NCBI RefSeq assembly: GCF_042219855.1 | Contig: NZ_JBHJHP010000001.1 | Location: 372,001 to 436,000 of the forward strand | Reading direction: 5' to 3' | DNA: 64,000 bases | DNA from: JBHJHP01 sp042219855 | GTDB lineage: Bacteria > Bacteroidota > Bacteroidia > Bacteroidales > UBA5342 | Shown: positions 1 to 8,650 of the stretch, in pieces | Layout: each line of letters starts with the position of its first letter | How positions within the stretch are numbered: position 1 is the first letter of the stretch | Notes under the pieces: model-generated | What the model saw: only the letters and a program-made list of their open reading frames with translations | Database searches by the model: none | What the model was told of the DNA's origin: nothing | Translations under genes and position numbers: made by a program

Positions 1-747
1 CTGAACAGAGGGCATGCCTATGCACATCTTAAACAGTTTGACAACGCAATTGAAGATTACAAAACATGTGTTTCCATTGAACCCTCTTCACTGAAAGGCT
101 GGATTAGCCTTGCCCGGACATGTATAGCGGCAGAGCGAAAGAATGAAGCTATTCAGTATCTGGAGCGTGTTGTGTCTCTGGATCGGGATCCGGTTTACAA
201 ATTGGAACTGGCAAAGCTGCTTATCAGTACCGGAAGTCTTGACGAGGCAAGACGTATTCTGTATACGACACTTAAATCGGTTAAATTAAAGGATGTGGTG
301 TTGTACTATCTTGGACTGATTGCCTTTTACCGGAAAAACTTTGGTCTGGCATCGGATTACCTGCAGGAAGCTCTGAAATTAAATCACAGTAATGCTGTAT
401 ACCGGGAGTTGCTGGCAGCGGTATTCCTGGCAAAAGGTGATGCTGAAAGCGCACTGAAAGAGTGGAATACAGTTATACATCTACACCCTGAAAATGTAAA
501 AGCACGGCTTGATTCCGGCATTGCACTGTTGGGATTGAATTATCTGAAAGATGCTGATATTCAAATTCGCAAAGCCTTGCAACTTGAACCTGATAACGAA
601 AAAGCACAATACTATCTGGCACTTCTTCACTATAAAGAAGGAAAAACCGGATGGCGGGCTGAAATAGAACGAATCGCTGCATCTGGTTCCGGATTCAGTA
701 AAAAAGCTCAGAATTTTTTAAACAGTTTGTCCAATAATGCACAGTGA
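1..747 (+). CDS. TPR-repeat protein, 5' end outside window
   Basis: The frame is open from the first base, so the gene begins upstream; 248 residues are visible. It consists of consecutive tetratricopeptide repeats with the usual A/G-Y-A spacing, for example around NRGHAYAHLKQFDNAIEDY at the edge and YYLALLHYKEGKTG near the end. TPRs act as protein-protein scaffolds; no enzymatic motif or signal peptide is visible in this part. Its stop overlaps the start of the AAA+ ATPase gene by 11 bp, so the two are translationally linked and probably act in one complex. An internal GTG at 172 could be taken as a start, but the repeats continue upstream of it, so I reject that start. Confidence 0.85.
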   Translation: MNRGHAYAHLKQFDNAIEDYKTCVSIEPSSLKGWISLARTCIAAERKNEAIQYLERVVSLDRDPVYKLELAKLLISTGSLDEARRILYTTLKSVKLKDVVLYYLGLIAFYRKNFGLASDYLQEALKLNHSNAVYRELLAAVFLAKGDAESALKEWNTVIHLHPENVKARLDSGIALLGLNYLKDADIQIRKALQLEPDNEKAQYYLALLHYKEGKTGWRAEIERIAASGSGFSKKAQNFLNSLSNNAQ

Positions 748-2095
748 ACCGCAACTCATGCAGCAAACCGGATATTTTAATAAAGTATTGAAAACAGTTG
801 AACAGGCCATTGATAACCGGATGCAACATGAATTTGGCCAACAGGCATTTAAGAAAACTGATCTGGGAGAATTAAAAACAAAAAACAGTTTTCTCGGGAA
901 GTACATGATAGAGCATAAACTGAGCGATGAAGAAATTTTATGCCTTCTGATTGCCTTTATACCTCATTTGTCTCCGCATTTTTATGCTGCAACCGTTCAG
1001 AAGTACTTTCCGGGTGGCGGAGATTTTCCTGAGTTCGGTGGTGTAAAAGGGAAAAATCACAGAGGTGTATTACCTACCGGTGAAACTGTTCAGTTTATAC
1101 TGGCTGGCAGAGATATTGAAAAGCGCATTGCAGTACTATCATTGTTTGAACCGGAAAGCATTCTTATCCGGCACAACATTCTTTATGTTAATCAGGGTGA
1201 GGAAAACGAGCCGGGAATGAGTGGGGTAATTGTACTTTCGGATGAGTACATTGATTTGTTTACAAAAGGAAGAATTACAAGGCCAAAACTCAGCAGCGGT
1301 TTTCCGGCTGAATATATTACCACAACACTTGAGTGGAAGGATCTGGTGTTACAGAAAAGCACCCTTGATGAGATCCGGGAAATTGAAACCTGGCTGGCTC
1401 ATAACAATGAGTTTCTGAAGAAGTGGAAGATGGAAGGAAAAATAAAGCCCGGCTTCCGCGCACTGTTTCACGGTCCTCCGGGGACAGGAAAAACGCTTAC
1501 AGCATGCCTCCTTGGTAAGTATACAGGGAATGATGTTTTTCGTATAGATTTATCCATGGTCGTGTCAAAGTACATTGGTGAAACTGAAAAGAATCTCTCA
1601 CGCTTATTTGATAAGGCGGCCAATAAAGACTGGATCCTCTTTTTTGATGAGGCTGATGCAATTTTTGGTAAACGGACGAATATCCGGGATGCACACGATA
1701 AATATGCCAATCAGGAAGTATCGTATCTGTTGCAACGGATCGAAGCACATCCGGGACTGGTAATTCTGGCATCGAACCAGAAAAGCAATATAGATTTTGC
1801 CTTTACCCGCAGGTTCAATACCATCGTAGAATTCGAGAATCCGGGAGTTGCAGAACGCATACAGCTATGGAAAACCTATATCCCCGGTTCAGTCAAGCTT
1901 GATCCGGAAATTTCACTGGAAGAAATTGCACGAAAATACGATATTACCGGTGCAAATATCCTTAATGTGGTGCATTATGCGGGTTTGCGGACAATAGAAG
2001 GCAAGTCCGGAACACTTCGGCATAGAGATCTGATTGATGGAATAAAAAAAGAGTACATAAAAGAGGGAAAAATGATCCGAAACAGAAAGGAGTGA
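737..2095 (+). CDS. AAA+ ATPase (eCIS/phage-tail-associated type)
   Basis: A 452-residue single-AAA protein. The N-terminal ~200 residues are a family-specific domain with GGGDFPEFGGVKGKNHRG and a LPTGETVQF stretch. The ATPase core has Walker A GPPGTGKT (residues 246-253), Walker B LFFDEADA (D304, E305) and a sensor/arginine-finger segment FTRRFN. The whole layout resembles the CDC48-like ATPases found in extracellular contractile injection system loci of Bacteroidota (Afp15/Pvc15-like). That assignment is from recalled family resemblance and no tail genes are in the window. It overlaps the TPR gene and is followed 12-42 bp later by a membrane TPR protein. Likely a cytoplasmic assembly or remodelling ATPase. 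Confidence 0.85.
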   Translation: MHSEPQLMQQTGYFNKVLKTVEQAIDNRMQHEFGQQAFKKTDLGELKTKNSFLGKYMIEHKLSDEEILCLLIAFIPHLSPHFYAATVQKYFPGGGDFPEFGGVKGKNHRGVLPTGETVQFILAGRDIEKRIAVLSLFEPESILIRHNILYVNQGEENEPGMSGVIVLSDEYIDLFTKGRITRPKLSSGFPAEYITTTLEWKDLVLQKSTLDEIREIETWLAHNNEFLKKWKMEGKIKPGFRALFHGPPGTGKTLTACLLGKYTGNDVFRIDLSMVVSKYIGETEKNLSRLFDKAANKDWILFFDEADAIFGKRTNIRDAHDKYANQEVSYLLQRIEAHPGLVILASNQKSNIDFAFTRRFNTIVEFENPGVAERIQLWKTYIPGSVKLDPEISLEEIARKYDITGANILNVVHYAGLRTIEGKSGTLRHRDLIDGIKKEYIKEGKMIRNRKE

Positions 2096-2137
2096 AGGGA
2101 GCAATCCTTGTTAACAAATTCTTTTAATGGTAAAATT

Positions 2138-3079
2138 ATGATTCTGAAAATAAGTCCCGATGCAATTCTGATAGATGGCCTGTCGCTCTATGAAAGTGTT
2201 CTGCTCTATTTCGGTATACTGGTGCTGCTGCTGCTGATTGTATCTATTGTGATCCTGGTTGCTAAAGGTCGTAAAGTCCCGCGGTCGTTCATCGCATTTT
2301 TTGCCGGTGCAGTTATTATGATTGCTTTTCCAGGTATTCAGGAAATATCATATAAAAACCTGACTATTATACTCAGAGAAAAGAACAGGGAGTTATTAAC
2401 CGGATCAGATCAAAAAGAAAATAAACAGGAGCTGGAAAAAATCGTTAACCGACTGGAAAACAAAAATATCCGGTCATCGGATAACCTGACAGAAATGGCG
2501 ATGGCAAAGACCTTACTGGGTAATTATGAAGAAGGAATATCTTATGCCGGTAAAGCCTTAAAACAGGATAGAACAAATCAAAAAGCAGATGAGGTTATCA
2601 AACTCGCGCGTGGTAGTGCAGCGATAGAAGGCCTGATTGACAATCCTGAAAGTGAAGAAGCGCAGGAAAATGTGAGGGTAAATATTGACCGTTTGAAAGA
2701 TGTTTCTTTTAAGGGAAATTATGTGGATATGAAAATCGCTGAGGCCTACCTTTTAACAGGAAACACGGTGGAAGCAAAAAGAAACGCCCAAAAAATACTG
2801 GACAGGAAACCCTCGGATTCAACTGCCATGGAAATACTTAATTATGCCAGCAATTCGGAACGATTAAAGGAAGCCATAGAAAATGGTAATGTGCAACAAA
2901 GCAAAAACATTGCTGAATCCATTTCGGCGAAGTCCGCAAGTGATGGCAAATCGCAAAACTTCGGTAAAGCTGTGATTCAGGTTGCTGTAAAAACGGCAAA
3001 ACAACGTCCCGGATATTTTATTCATACCGATTCGGTTCTTCCGCAGTTACATATTGATCAACCAATACTTACGCAATAA
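2138..3079 (+). CDS. Membrane-anchored TPR-like protein
   Basis: 313 residues from the ATG at 2138; a TTG at 2108 preceded by GAAGGGA would add ten residues and cannot be excluded. Two hydrophobic segments near the N-terminus (around VLLYFGILVLLLLIVSIV and FIAFFAGAVIMIAFPGI) anchor it in the inner membrane. The rest is soluble, helical and Lys/Glu-rich, with TPR-like pairs (MAMAKTLLGNYEEGISYAGKAL; KIAEAYLLTGNTVEAKRNA). No catalytic motif. It lies between the AAA+ ATPase and the patatin gene on the same strand with short gaps, so it probably forms part of the same operon, perhaps as the membrane tether. I do not recognise a named family. Confidence 0.75.
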   Translation: MILKISPDAILIDGLSLYESVLLYFGILVLLLLIVSIVILVAKGRKVPRSFIAFFAGAVIMIAFPGIQEISYKNLTIILREKNRELLTGSDQKENKQELEKIVNRLENKNIRSSDNLTEMAMAKTLLGNYEEGISYAGKALKQDRTNQKADEVIKLARGSAAIEGLIDNPESEEAQENVRVNIDRLKDVSFKGNYVDMKIAEAYLLTGNTVEAKRNAQKILDRKPSDSTAMEILNYASNSERLKEAIENGNVQQSKNIAESISAKSASDGKSQNFGKAVIQVAVKTAKQRPGYFIHTDSVLPQLHIDQPILTQ

Positions 3080-3098
3080 AACTTAAATTTTAATTTGT

Positions 3099-4328
3099 AT
3101 GGATACGAAAGATTTTACTGAGAATCCCGAGGTTTTTCTATTGCTTAGAAACCTGAAACAGGACGGTATAGATAAAAAAGTGTTTTCTGATGTTGTCGAC
3201 AGTTCAAACCATCAGTATGTGGAACTGGTACAGGAGGGCGGCGGCGTACTTGGTGTCGCACTCATAGGGTATACTTATGTGATGGAACAGATGGGTGTGC
3301 GGTTTTTCAGCCTTGCCGGAACATCAGCAGGATCTATAAACGCGCTCTTGCTGGCTTCGCTGGGTAAAATAAATGAGACCAAGTATGAAAAACTTTTAAA
3401 TGTTCTGGCTTCTAAAAACCTTTATGATTTTGTGGATGGAGACAAGGATTCAAAAGATTTTATTGAGGCTATTGTTGAAAAAGCCAAAAGGGTGAAGCTC
3501 GTATGGAAAGGAATGCAGATTATAGATAATGTATTCGATAACCTGGGACTGAACCCCGGAAATGATTTTTACAGCTGGCTGGCAGATGTGCTGAAAGATA
3601 ATGGGATCGTAACCACAAAAGATTTACTGGATCAGTTTGGCACGCTTCCGGAAGGTATGAAAATAAGGGATGGTGTGGACAGGACTTTGGATGGATTGAA
3701 ACCTCGTTTCGCTGTAATTGCATCAGATATAACCACAGAAACCAAGGTTGAATTCCCGCGTATGCGAGCTCTGTACTGGAAAAACGGGGACGAAACAAAT
3801 CCGGCTTATTATGTAAGGGCTTCCATGTCGATACCGTATTTTTTTGAACCACTTATAATCGATGATCTTCCGGTGGGACCGGATGCTATGAATAACTGGT
3901 ATGATCTGGCGAAATATAAGGGCGTTATTCCGGATAAAGCATATTTTGTGGACGGCGGCATCATGTCTAATTTCCCCATCGATCTTTTTCATAAATTCAA
4001 TACCATTCCACGCTTACCTACATTTGGTGTAAAACTTGGTGTTGATCGCAATAAAGCCAATACCGTGGAAAGCCCTTTAGGTTTGTTTGGCGCTCTTTTT
4101 AATTCCATAAGACATCTCCATGATTATGAGTTTATTCTTAAAAATCCGGAGTTGCGCATGCTGGTTCAGAATATAGATATAGGGGATCACGACTGGCTGA
4201 ATTTTGGGATCACGGAAAAAGCCAAGATTGACTTGTTTGTGCGTGGGGCAAAAGCTGCTGATCAGTTCCTGCGCAATTTCAACTGGGAAAAATATAAACA
4301 GGTGCGTGCAGGTCAGGTTATGAAATAG
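3099..4328 (+). CDS. Patatin-like phospholipase
   Basis: 409 residues with all hallmarks of a patatin: a glycine-rich oxyanion loop EGGGVLG (G47-G49), the nucleophile elbow GTSAG (S76) and the DGG motif (D285-G287) that supplies the catalytic aspartate. Such enzymes hydrolyse acyl esters of phospholipids. No signal peptide is seen, so it is presumably cytoplasmic or delivered by partners. It is the last gene of the TPR-AAA-TPR group and is followed by a rho-independent terminator. Patatins occur both as lipid-turnover enzymes and as effectors of injection or anti-phage systems; the context here makes an effector role possible but unproven. Confidence 0.92.
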   Translation: MDTKDFTENPEVFLLLRNLKQDGIDKKVFSDVVDSSNHQYVELVQEGGGVLGVALIGYTYVMEQMGVRFFSLAGTSAGSINALLLASLGKINETKYEKLLNVLASKNLYDFVDGDKDSKDFIEAIVEKAKRVKLVWKGMQIIDNVFDNLGLNPGNDFYSWLADVLKDNGIVTTKDLLDQFGTLPEGMKIRDGVDRTLDGLKPRFAVIASDITTETKVEFPRMRALYWKNGDETNPAYYVRASMSIPYFFEPLIIDDLPVGPDAMNNWYDLAKYKGVIPDKAYFVDGGIMSNFPIDLFHKFNTIPRLPTFGVKLGVDRNKANTVESPLGLFGALFNSIRHLHDYEFILKNPELRMLVQNIDIGDHDWLNFGITEKAKIDLFVRGAKAADQFLRNFNWEKYKQVRAGQVMK

Positions 4329-4382
4329 CACTTCTCTTTTTCATACATGCTTAGGTGTGTATGGAATAATTCATACAAGCAG

Positions 4383-4412
4383 AACCCGGATGTTTAACGT
4401 CCGGGTTTTTTA
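4383..4412 (+). terminator. Rho-independent terminator after patatin gene
   Basis: An 8-bp perfect stem AACCCGGA / TCCGGGTT with a 9-nt loop is followed by a T-run. It lies 55 bp after the patatin stop and closes the operon. Confidence 0.85.
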
Positions 4413-4601
4413 TTTTCTGAAGTCCCTGCGTTTAGATGGAATTTTATTGTGGTTTAATTCGCACAATTATGTCGCAGATTCTCTGGTTCCCTACAAAAAT
4501 GTAGGAAATGGATTTGAGGTTGAATGTTAAGTTTCACATTTTCAAATTAATGCAATCTATGGCATTCGTCTTGTTTTTAAGGAATCAGTCTATAAAAAGA
4601 T

Positions 4602-5009
4602 ATGCATATGAAGGTAATAATTCCGGTGGTTGATGCAGACCGTTCCAGAAATGTTCTTGCAGCTAGTTTTCATAACGCTGCTTTTGCAGCAATTTATGAT
4701 ACGGAATCAAAAATGATGGTGTGGATTGAAACAAGATCTATCAGTGAAGATGTTGGAAACATCAGTCTGGGTTTAAAAAGGATGGGAATTGCGGCTGTCA
4801 TCAGTCAGCAGATGCCTCCCATGGCACTTGGACTCTTTGTGGAAAGTGGAATAAGTGTTTTTAAGGCAGAGAGTGATGATCTGCAGGAAAACATCCTCTG
4901 CTTTATCGATGAGAATCTGGAGTTGTTTTCCTCTCAAATGGCATTTGAAAACAGTGCATCCTGCAGCAGTTCCTGTGGTTCCTGCAGTTCAACATCATGT
5001 GATATATAA
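4602..5009 (+). CDS. NifX/dinitrogenase-cofactor-domain protein with Cys-rich tail
   Basis: 135 residues; starts at 4602 or at the second ATG (4608, MKVIIPVVD). The body (residues ~3-105) resembles the dinitrogenase iron-molybdenum cofactor domain found in NifX, NafY and NifB C-termini, with an RNase H-like beta-alpha pattern (VIIPV..., AFAAIYDTES, GIAAVISQQMPPMALGLF). The last 20 residues are CSSSCGSCSSTSC, a likely metal or cluster ligand set. No nitrogenase genes are nearby, so it more likely handles another iron or molybdenum species. Two small genes follow at 11 and 2 bp spacing, forming a three-gene operon. Confidence 0.7.
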   Translation: MHMKVIIPVVDADRSRNVLAASFHNAAFAAIYDTESKMMVWIETRSISEDVGNISLGLKRMGIAAVISQQMPPMALGLFVESGISVFKAESDDLQENILCFIDENLELFSSQMAFENSASCSSSCGSCSSTSCDI

Positions 5010-5020
5010 AACAGATAACT

Positions 5021-5242
5021 ATGGCCCTTAGTAAAGCAATCAAGTTTTTGGGAGATGCGATCTCCAGTAGTGAATTAAGAGATAAATGTGCGGGATTCAA
5101 AACACGTAAGGAGCTGTTGAAATGGCTTGATTTTAATGATCTGGAATTTGAGGATGCCGTGAATATGCAATTGGTAAAATGCCGGTCAGCCGATGATGCG
5201 GAATATTACCATCAGTTACGAATGTGGTTTAAACTGTTATAA
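5021..5242 (+). CDS. Small protein, possibly Nif11-like
   Basis: 73 residues. The start MALSKAIKFLGDAISSSELRD and the helical, acidic remainder resemble the Nif11 domain (short proteins with an N-terminal KFL..l..d..L pattern), but the match is by eye and weak. It has no membrane segment. It sits 11 bp after the NifX-like gene and 2 bp before the next small gene, so the three are probably co-transcribed. Function unknown. Confidence 0.6.
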   Translation: MALSKAIKFLGDAISSSELRDKCAGFKTRKELLKWLDFNDLEFEDAVNMQLVKCRSADDAEYYHQLRMWFKLL

Positions 5243-5244
5243 AT

Positions 5245-5544
5245 ATGGCTTATTTTGATTTGGAAAAAGTGCGTGGAATAGTAAAGAAGTCTACCGGATT
5301 AAATATCATGTACGCTTATGATGATCTGGTATTTCCTGAACATGCAGCATTTATTATTCAGTATGATAAAACAGATGAAAATCATCTGCACTGTTATTTT
5401 CATAAAGATTGCATTCCCCATGAACAAGATAAAATCTTGACTGATTTGACGCAAAGTTGTTTTAATATGATGACGACAATACAGAACAGTGGTATGTTTG
5501 AGATGGCGCAGAAAGGTGGTGAAGTAGAAATAAGGTTTTTGTGA
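5245..5544 (+). CDS. Hypothetical 99-aa protein
   Basis: A soluble mixed alpha/beta protein with no recognised motif. It has several scattered His and Cys residues (HLHCYFHKDCIPHE near residues 47-60) that could bind a metal; this is only suggestive. Third gene of the NifX-like operon, 2 bp after the preceding stop. It ends 14 bp from the convergent SDR gene with no visible terminator between them. Confidence 0.6.
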   Translation: MAYFDLEKVRGIVKKSTGLNIMYAYDDLVFPEHAAFIIQYDKTDENHLHCYFHKDCIPHEQDKILTDLTQSCFNMMTTIQNSGMFEMAQKGGEVEIRFL

Positions 5545-5558
5545 ACCGGACTTCTGAT

Positions 5559-6356
5559 CTACCCTCCATGTGCAAAATCAGCATACAGTTCCATGCCGCC
5601 GTCTACAAATATGGTTTCACCGGTAATGTATCCTGCTTCACTCGATGCAAGCCACAACACAGCTGATGCAATATCGTTGGTCTTTCCGGCTTTTCCGAAG
5701 GGAATTTTTCGCAGGATTTTTTCCTTCTCATCGGGATCTTTGAAATTATCGATGTTAATGGCTGTTTTTACGGCTCCCGGAGCGACAGCATTAACCCTGA
5801 TATTCCCGGGCGCCAGTTCCATGGCTACTGTCTTCATCAGCATGGATGCACCCGCTTTGGCTGCGGTATAATTTGCTCGCTGAGCCCAGGGAATATTCTG
5901 ATGAACCGAGGTAATAAAAACAATATTTCCCGGCACTTCTTCATTTGTATCTTTTTGCAGAAATATTTTAGCTGCTTCACGTGTACACAAAAAATGGCCT
6001 GTTAAATCCACATCTATCACGGCATTCCAGTCCTCCAGTGACATCTTCCAAACCGGAGCATCTTTCTGTCTGCCGGCATTATTAACCAGGATGTCCAGTT
6101 TCCCGATGCGTTCCATTATTTTACTGTACATGGCCACGACATCATCCTCCTTACTGATATCTGCCTCAATATATATGGCTTTCCCGTTCTCTGAACGAAT
6201 CTTCTCTACCACTTCTCTGGCCTTATCTTCCTGCTTGAAATGATTCACTACAACCGTTGCTCCTTCAGCGGCAAACCGAAGTGCAATTGCTTTACCAATT
6301 CCACTCGAAGCACCTGTAATCAGTGCCACTTTTCCTTTCAGTTTCATATTATCCAT
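5559..6356 (-). CDS. SDR-family oxidoreductase (glucose 1-dehydrogenase-like)
   Basis: 265 residues with a classical short-chain dehydrogenase layout: the Rossmann motif GASSGIG (residues 15-21), NNAG near residue 90, an ITS serine region, the catalytic pair YTAAK and the VNAVAPGAV loop. It most resembles glucose 1-dehydrogenase and related sugar or ketone reductases using NAD(P)H. It starts 50 bp after the GH15 gene on the same strand, so the hydrolase may release a sugar that this enzyme oxidises. The substrate is not determined by sequence. M4 is an alternative start. Confidence 0.9.
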   Translation of the reverse strand: MDNMKLKGKVALITGASSGIGKAIALRFAAEGATVVVNHFKQEDKAREVVEKIRSENGKAIYIEADISKEDDVVAMYSKIMERIGKLDILVNNAGRQKDAPVWKMSLEDWNAVIDVDLTGHFLCTREAAKIFLQKDTNEEVPGNIVFITSVHQNIPWAQRANYTAAKAGASMLMKTVAMELAPGNIRVNAVAPGAVKTAINIDNFKDPDEKEKILRKIPFGKAGKTNDIASAVLWLASSEAGYITGETIFVDGGMELYADFAHGG

Positions 6357-6406
6357 TGATTTGTCATATATCCTAAATCTTTTATCTTATATCTTATGTC
6401 TTATAT
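6357..6406. repeat. Low-complexity TATCTTA-type repeat between GH15 and SDR genes
   Basis: The short spacer consists largely of imperfect copies of a TATCTTA(T) heptamer (6370-6412). Slippage-prone tracts like this could vary in length between strains. Confidence 0.5.
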
Positions 6407-8212
6407 CTATTTTGTTTTACTCAATTGGAGTGCAGCACTTATCAGGCCCAGGTGTGTAAATGCCTGTGGAAAATTACCAAGCTGTTCTCCTTTCATGCTG
6501 ATTTGTTCAGAATACAACCCAAGATGATTGGAATAGCCGAGCATTTTTTCGAAAGCGAGTACGGCTTTTTGTCTGTCACCGGAACTGGCCAGACACTCAA
6601 TATACCAGAATGAGCACATGCTAAATGTACCTTCCTGTCCTGAAAAGCCATCGCTTGCACCTTCATCAAGTCTGTAGCGGTATACCAGCGTATCGGTGAC
6701 CAGGTCTTTTTCGATGGCGTTCAGGGTGGAGATCCATCTGGGTTCTTTTGGACTTAATATTCTGACCAACGGAATCAGTAGTGAAGAGGCATCCAGGTTT
6801 TTAGATCCACGGAATTGCACAAACGCTTTAAGCTCCGGATTCCAGTAGTTATTATAAAAATCATCATATATGCGGTCTCTGGTTTTTCTCCATTCTTCAA
6901 GTGGAGCAGGAAAGGATCGGTGTTCTGCTATCCGGATACCTCTGTCTATGGCAACCCAGGACATAACTTTGGATATCAGAAATTCACGTTTTTCATCCCT
7001 GACTTCCCACATTCCACGGTCTTTAGTCTGCCAGTTATCGCAGACAAAGTCAACGAATTTTTTCAGATTCATCCAGAATTCATAACTGATCGGACCTCCG
7101 TGTTTATTGTATAGATAAATGGTATCAATCAGTTCACCGTAAATGTCCAGTTGAAACTGGTTGAAAGCTCCGTTTCCTGTTCTGACAGGTGAAGACTTTT
7201 TATAGCCTTCAAGATGTTCGAGCGATTTCTCTTCAATATTGGTTCCGCCATCCACCTGGTACATCAGCTTCAAATCGCCGGCATCATTTATTTCATTACA
7301 GCGATCCTCAATCCAGTCGATAAAGTGTTTCGCTTCTTTCATGTAACCCAGCTGCAGGAAGGCACGCATCGTAAAGGCAGCATCCCGGATCCAGGTGTAT
7401 CTGTAGTCCCAGTTCCGGTTCCCTCCAATCACTTCGGGCAGTCCCAGGGTTGCTGCAGCAATAGTTGAACCATAAGTATATGAAGTCAAAAGCTTTAGTG
7501 TGATGGCTGCCCTGTTGACAACTTCCTGCCACTTCCCCTTATATGATGATTTTTTTATCCATTTGTGCCAGAAATTAATGGTTTTTGTAAATAGTTTTTT
7601 GGTAAAGTAGGAGGTTGGCTTCAGTTCTATCACTGAATCTTCTTCATCACCACTGATGAGAACCATAAACACTTCATCCTTTGTTTTAAGGTCAGCTTTA
7701 GCTGTAAATTCACCGTCCTGAAAGGTGAATTCAAGGTTGCTTTTCAGAATCAGCTTCTCACCATGATCTGTACTGATGATAATCCGGTCTTTTTTTACCT
7801 GATAATCAAACCTTGTCTGTCCGAAGTTGAAACCCGGTTTAAATTTGAACAGAAATGTATGGGCACCTTTTATAACCTTGAGCTTTCTGACCAGAATCAT
7901 TTTATCCTCTATAAATACCGGTGGCATAAAATCGGTTAGTTCAGCGATACCATCTTCTGCCAGGTATCGTGTCAGTAGTACGGCTGTATCAGGAAGATAC
8001 AGTTGTTTATGGTTGATATCCTTGCTTTCCGGTTCAACAGAAAAATAACCGCCATTTTTCGAATCCAGTAAAGATCCCAACACGAGAGGCGCATCAAACT
8101 GATGGAAAGGCAGGTAATCAATGGATCCTGTTTTGGATATCAGGGCTCCGGTTTGCAGATTGCCTATTAATCCGTAATCTTCTATTGGTAAGTAATTGCT
8201 TTCAGCATTCAT
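6407..8212 (-). CDS. Glycoside hydrolase family 15 (glucoamylase/trehalase-like)
   Basis: 601 residues without a signal peptide. The N-terminal beta-sandwich begins PIEDYGLIGNLQTGALISKTGSIDYLPF, typical of bacterial GH15 proteins, and the (alpha/alpha)6 barrel contains WDYRYTWIRDAAFT and, near the C-terminus, DGFSGQEGTFSMCSFWY with the expected catalytic acid region. Members include glucoamylase-like enzymes, glucodextranases and intracellular trehalases, releasing glucose from alpha-linked glucans or trehalose; the precise substrate is open. Full length for the family. First gene of a two-gene unit with the downstream SDR dehydrogenase. Confidence 0.92.
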   Translation of the reverse strand: MNAESNYLPIEDYGLIGNLQTGALISKTGSIDYLPFHQFDAPLVLGSLLDSKNGGYFSVEPESKDINHKQLYLPDTAVLLTRYLAEDGIAELTDFMPPVFIEDKMILVRKLKVIKGAHTFLFKFKPGFNFGQTRFDYQVKKDRIIISTDHGEKLILKSNLEFTFQDGEFTAKADLKTKDEVFMVLISGDEEDSVIELKPTSYFTKKLFTKTINFWHKWIKKSSYKGKWQEVVNRAAITLKLLTSYTYGSTIAAATLGLPEVIGGNRNWDYRYTWIRDAAFTMRAFLQLGYMKEAKHFIDWIEDRCNEINDAGDLKLMYQVDGGTNIEEKSLEHLEGYKKSSPVRTGNGAFNQFQLDIYGELIDTIYLYNKHGGPISYEFWMNLKKFVDFVCDNWQTKDRGMWEVRDEKREFLISKVMSWVAIDRGIRIAEHRSFPAPLEEWRKTRDRIYDDFYNNYWNPELKAFVQFRGSKNLDASSLLIPLVRILSPKEPRWISTLNAIEKDLVTDTLVYRYRLDEGASDGFSGQEGTFSMCSFWYIECLASSGDRQKAVLAFEKMLGYSNHLGLYSEQISMKGEQLGNFPQAFTHLGLISAALQLSKTK

Positions 8213-8650
8213 TTTTTCTGTTTTATGTCAGTACATAAATGTTTCTGTTCTAAGATGTACCAACAAAAGGACCACTTATCAGAAAAAAGTATTAAATAAT
8301 GTGAAGGCGCTTATAATGCGGCTGACAGTGCATCATTACGTATTTATGACGAAAGCAGTACTTAATTTGTTTATGGCTAAAATCGGGCAATTATTCCTCA
8401 CATTGGGTAGCACGGTCTACAGAAAACTCAAATGTTTAAAAATGTTTAATGTACTGTAAGCATTTATTAAAAAGGCTTAACGAGAAAGACTGACTAAAAA
8501 TATCAGGATTTGAACCATATGGTGTTAATTTATTATAAAAAGTTTATATTAAGTGTTTTATGATTGTTCTTTCAATATCCGCTTCATGTTATGCGGTAAT
8601 TCAATATTGAATTTAATAACCGACCGACAGGCCATCATAAAATGTAGTAT
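8213..8650. other. 438-bp intergenic region between divergent GH15 and cox operons
   Basis: AT-rich region that must hold promoters for both the minus-strand GH15 gene and the plus-strand oxidase operon. I see no clear TAnnTTTG box and no convincing gene; the one open frame here (8196-8459, plus) overlaps the GH15 start and looks random. Confidence 0.5.

Noticed and set aside
4602..5009. Nitrogenase-related gene (nifX proper)
   Set aside because: Only the cofactor-carrier domain is present, with no nif structural or assembly genes around it.
8196..8459. 87-codon plus-strand frame upstream of coxB
   Set aside because: It overlaps the divergent GH15 start, has random-looking composition and no partner; judged non-coding.
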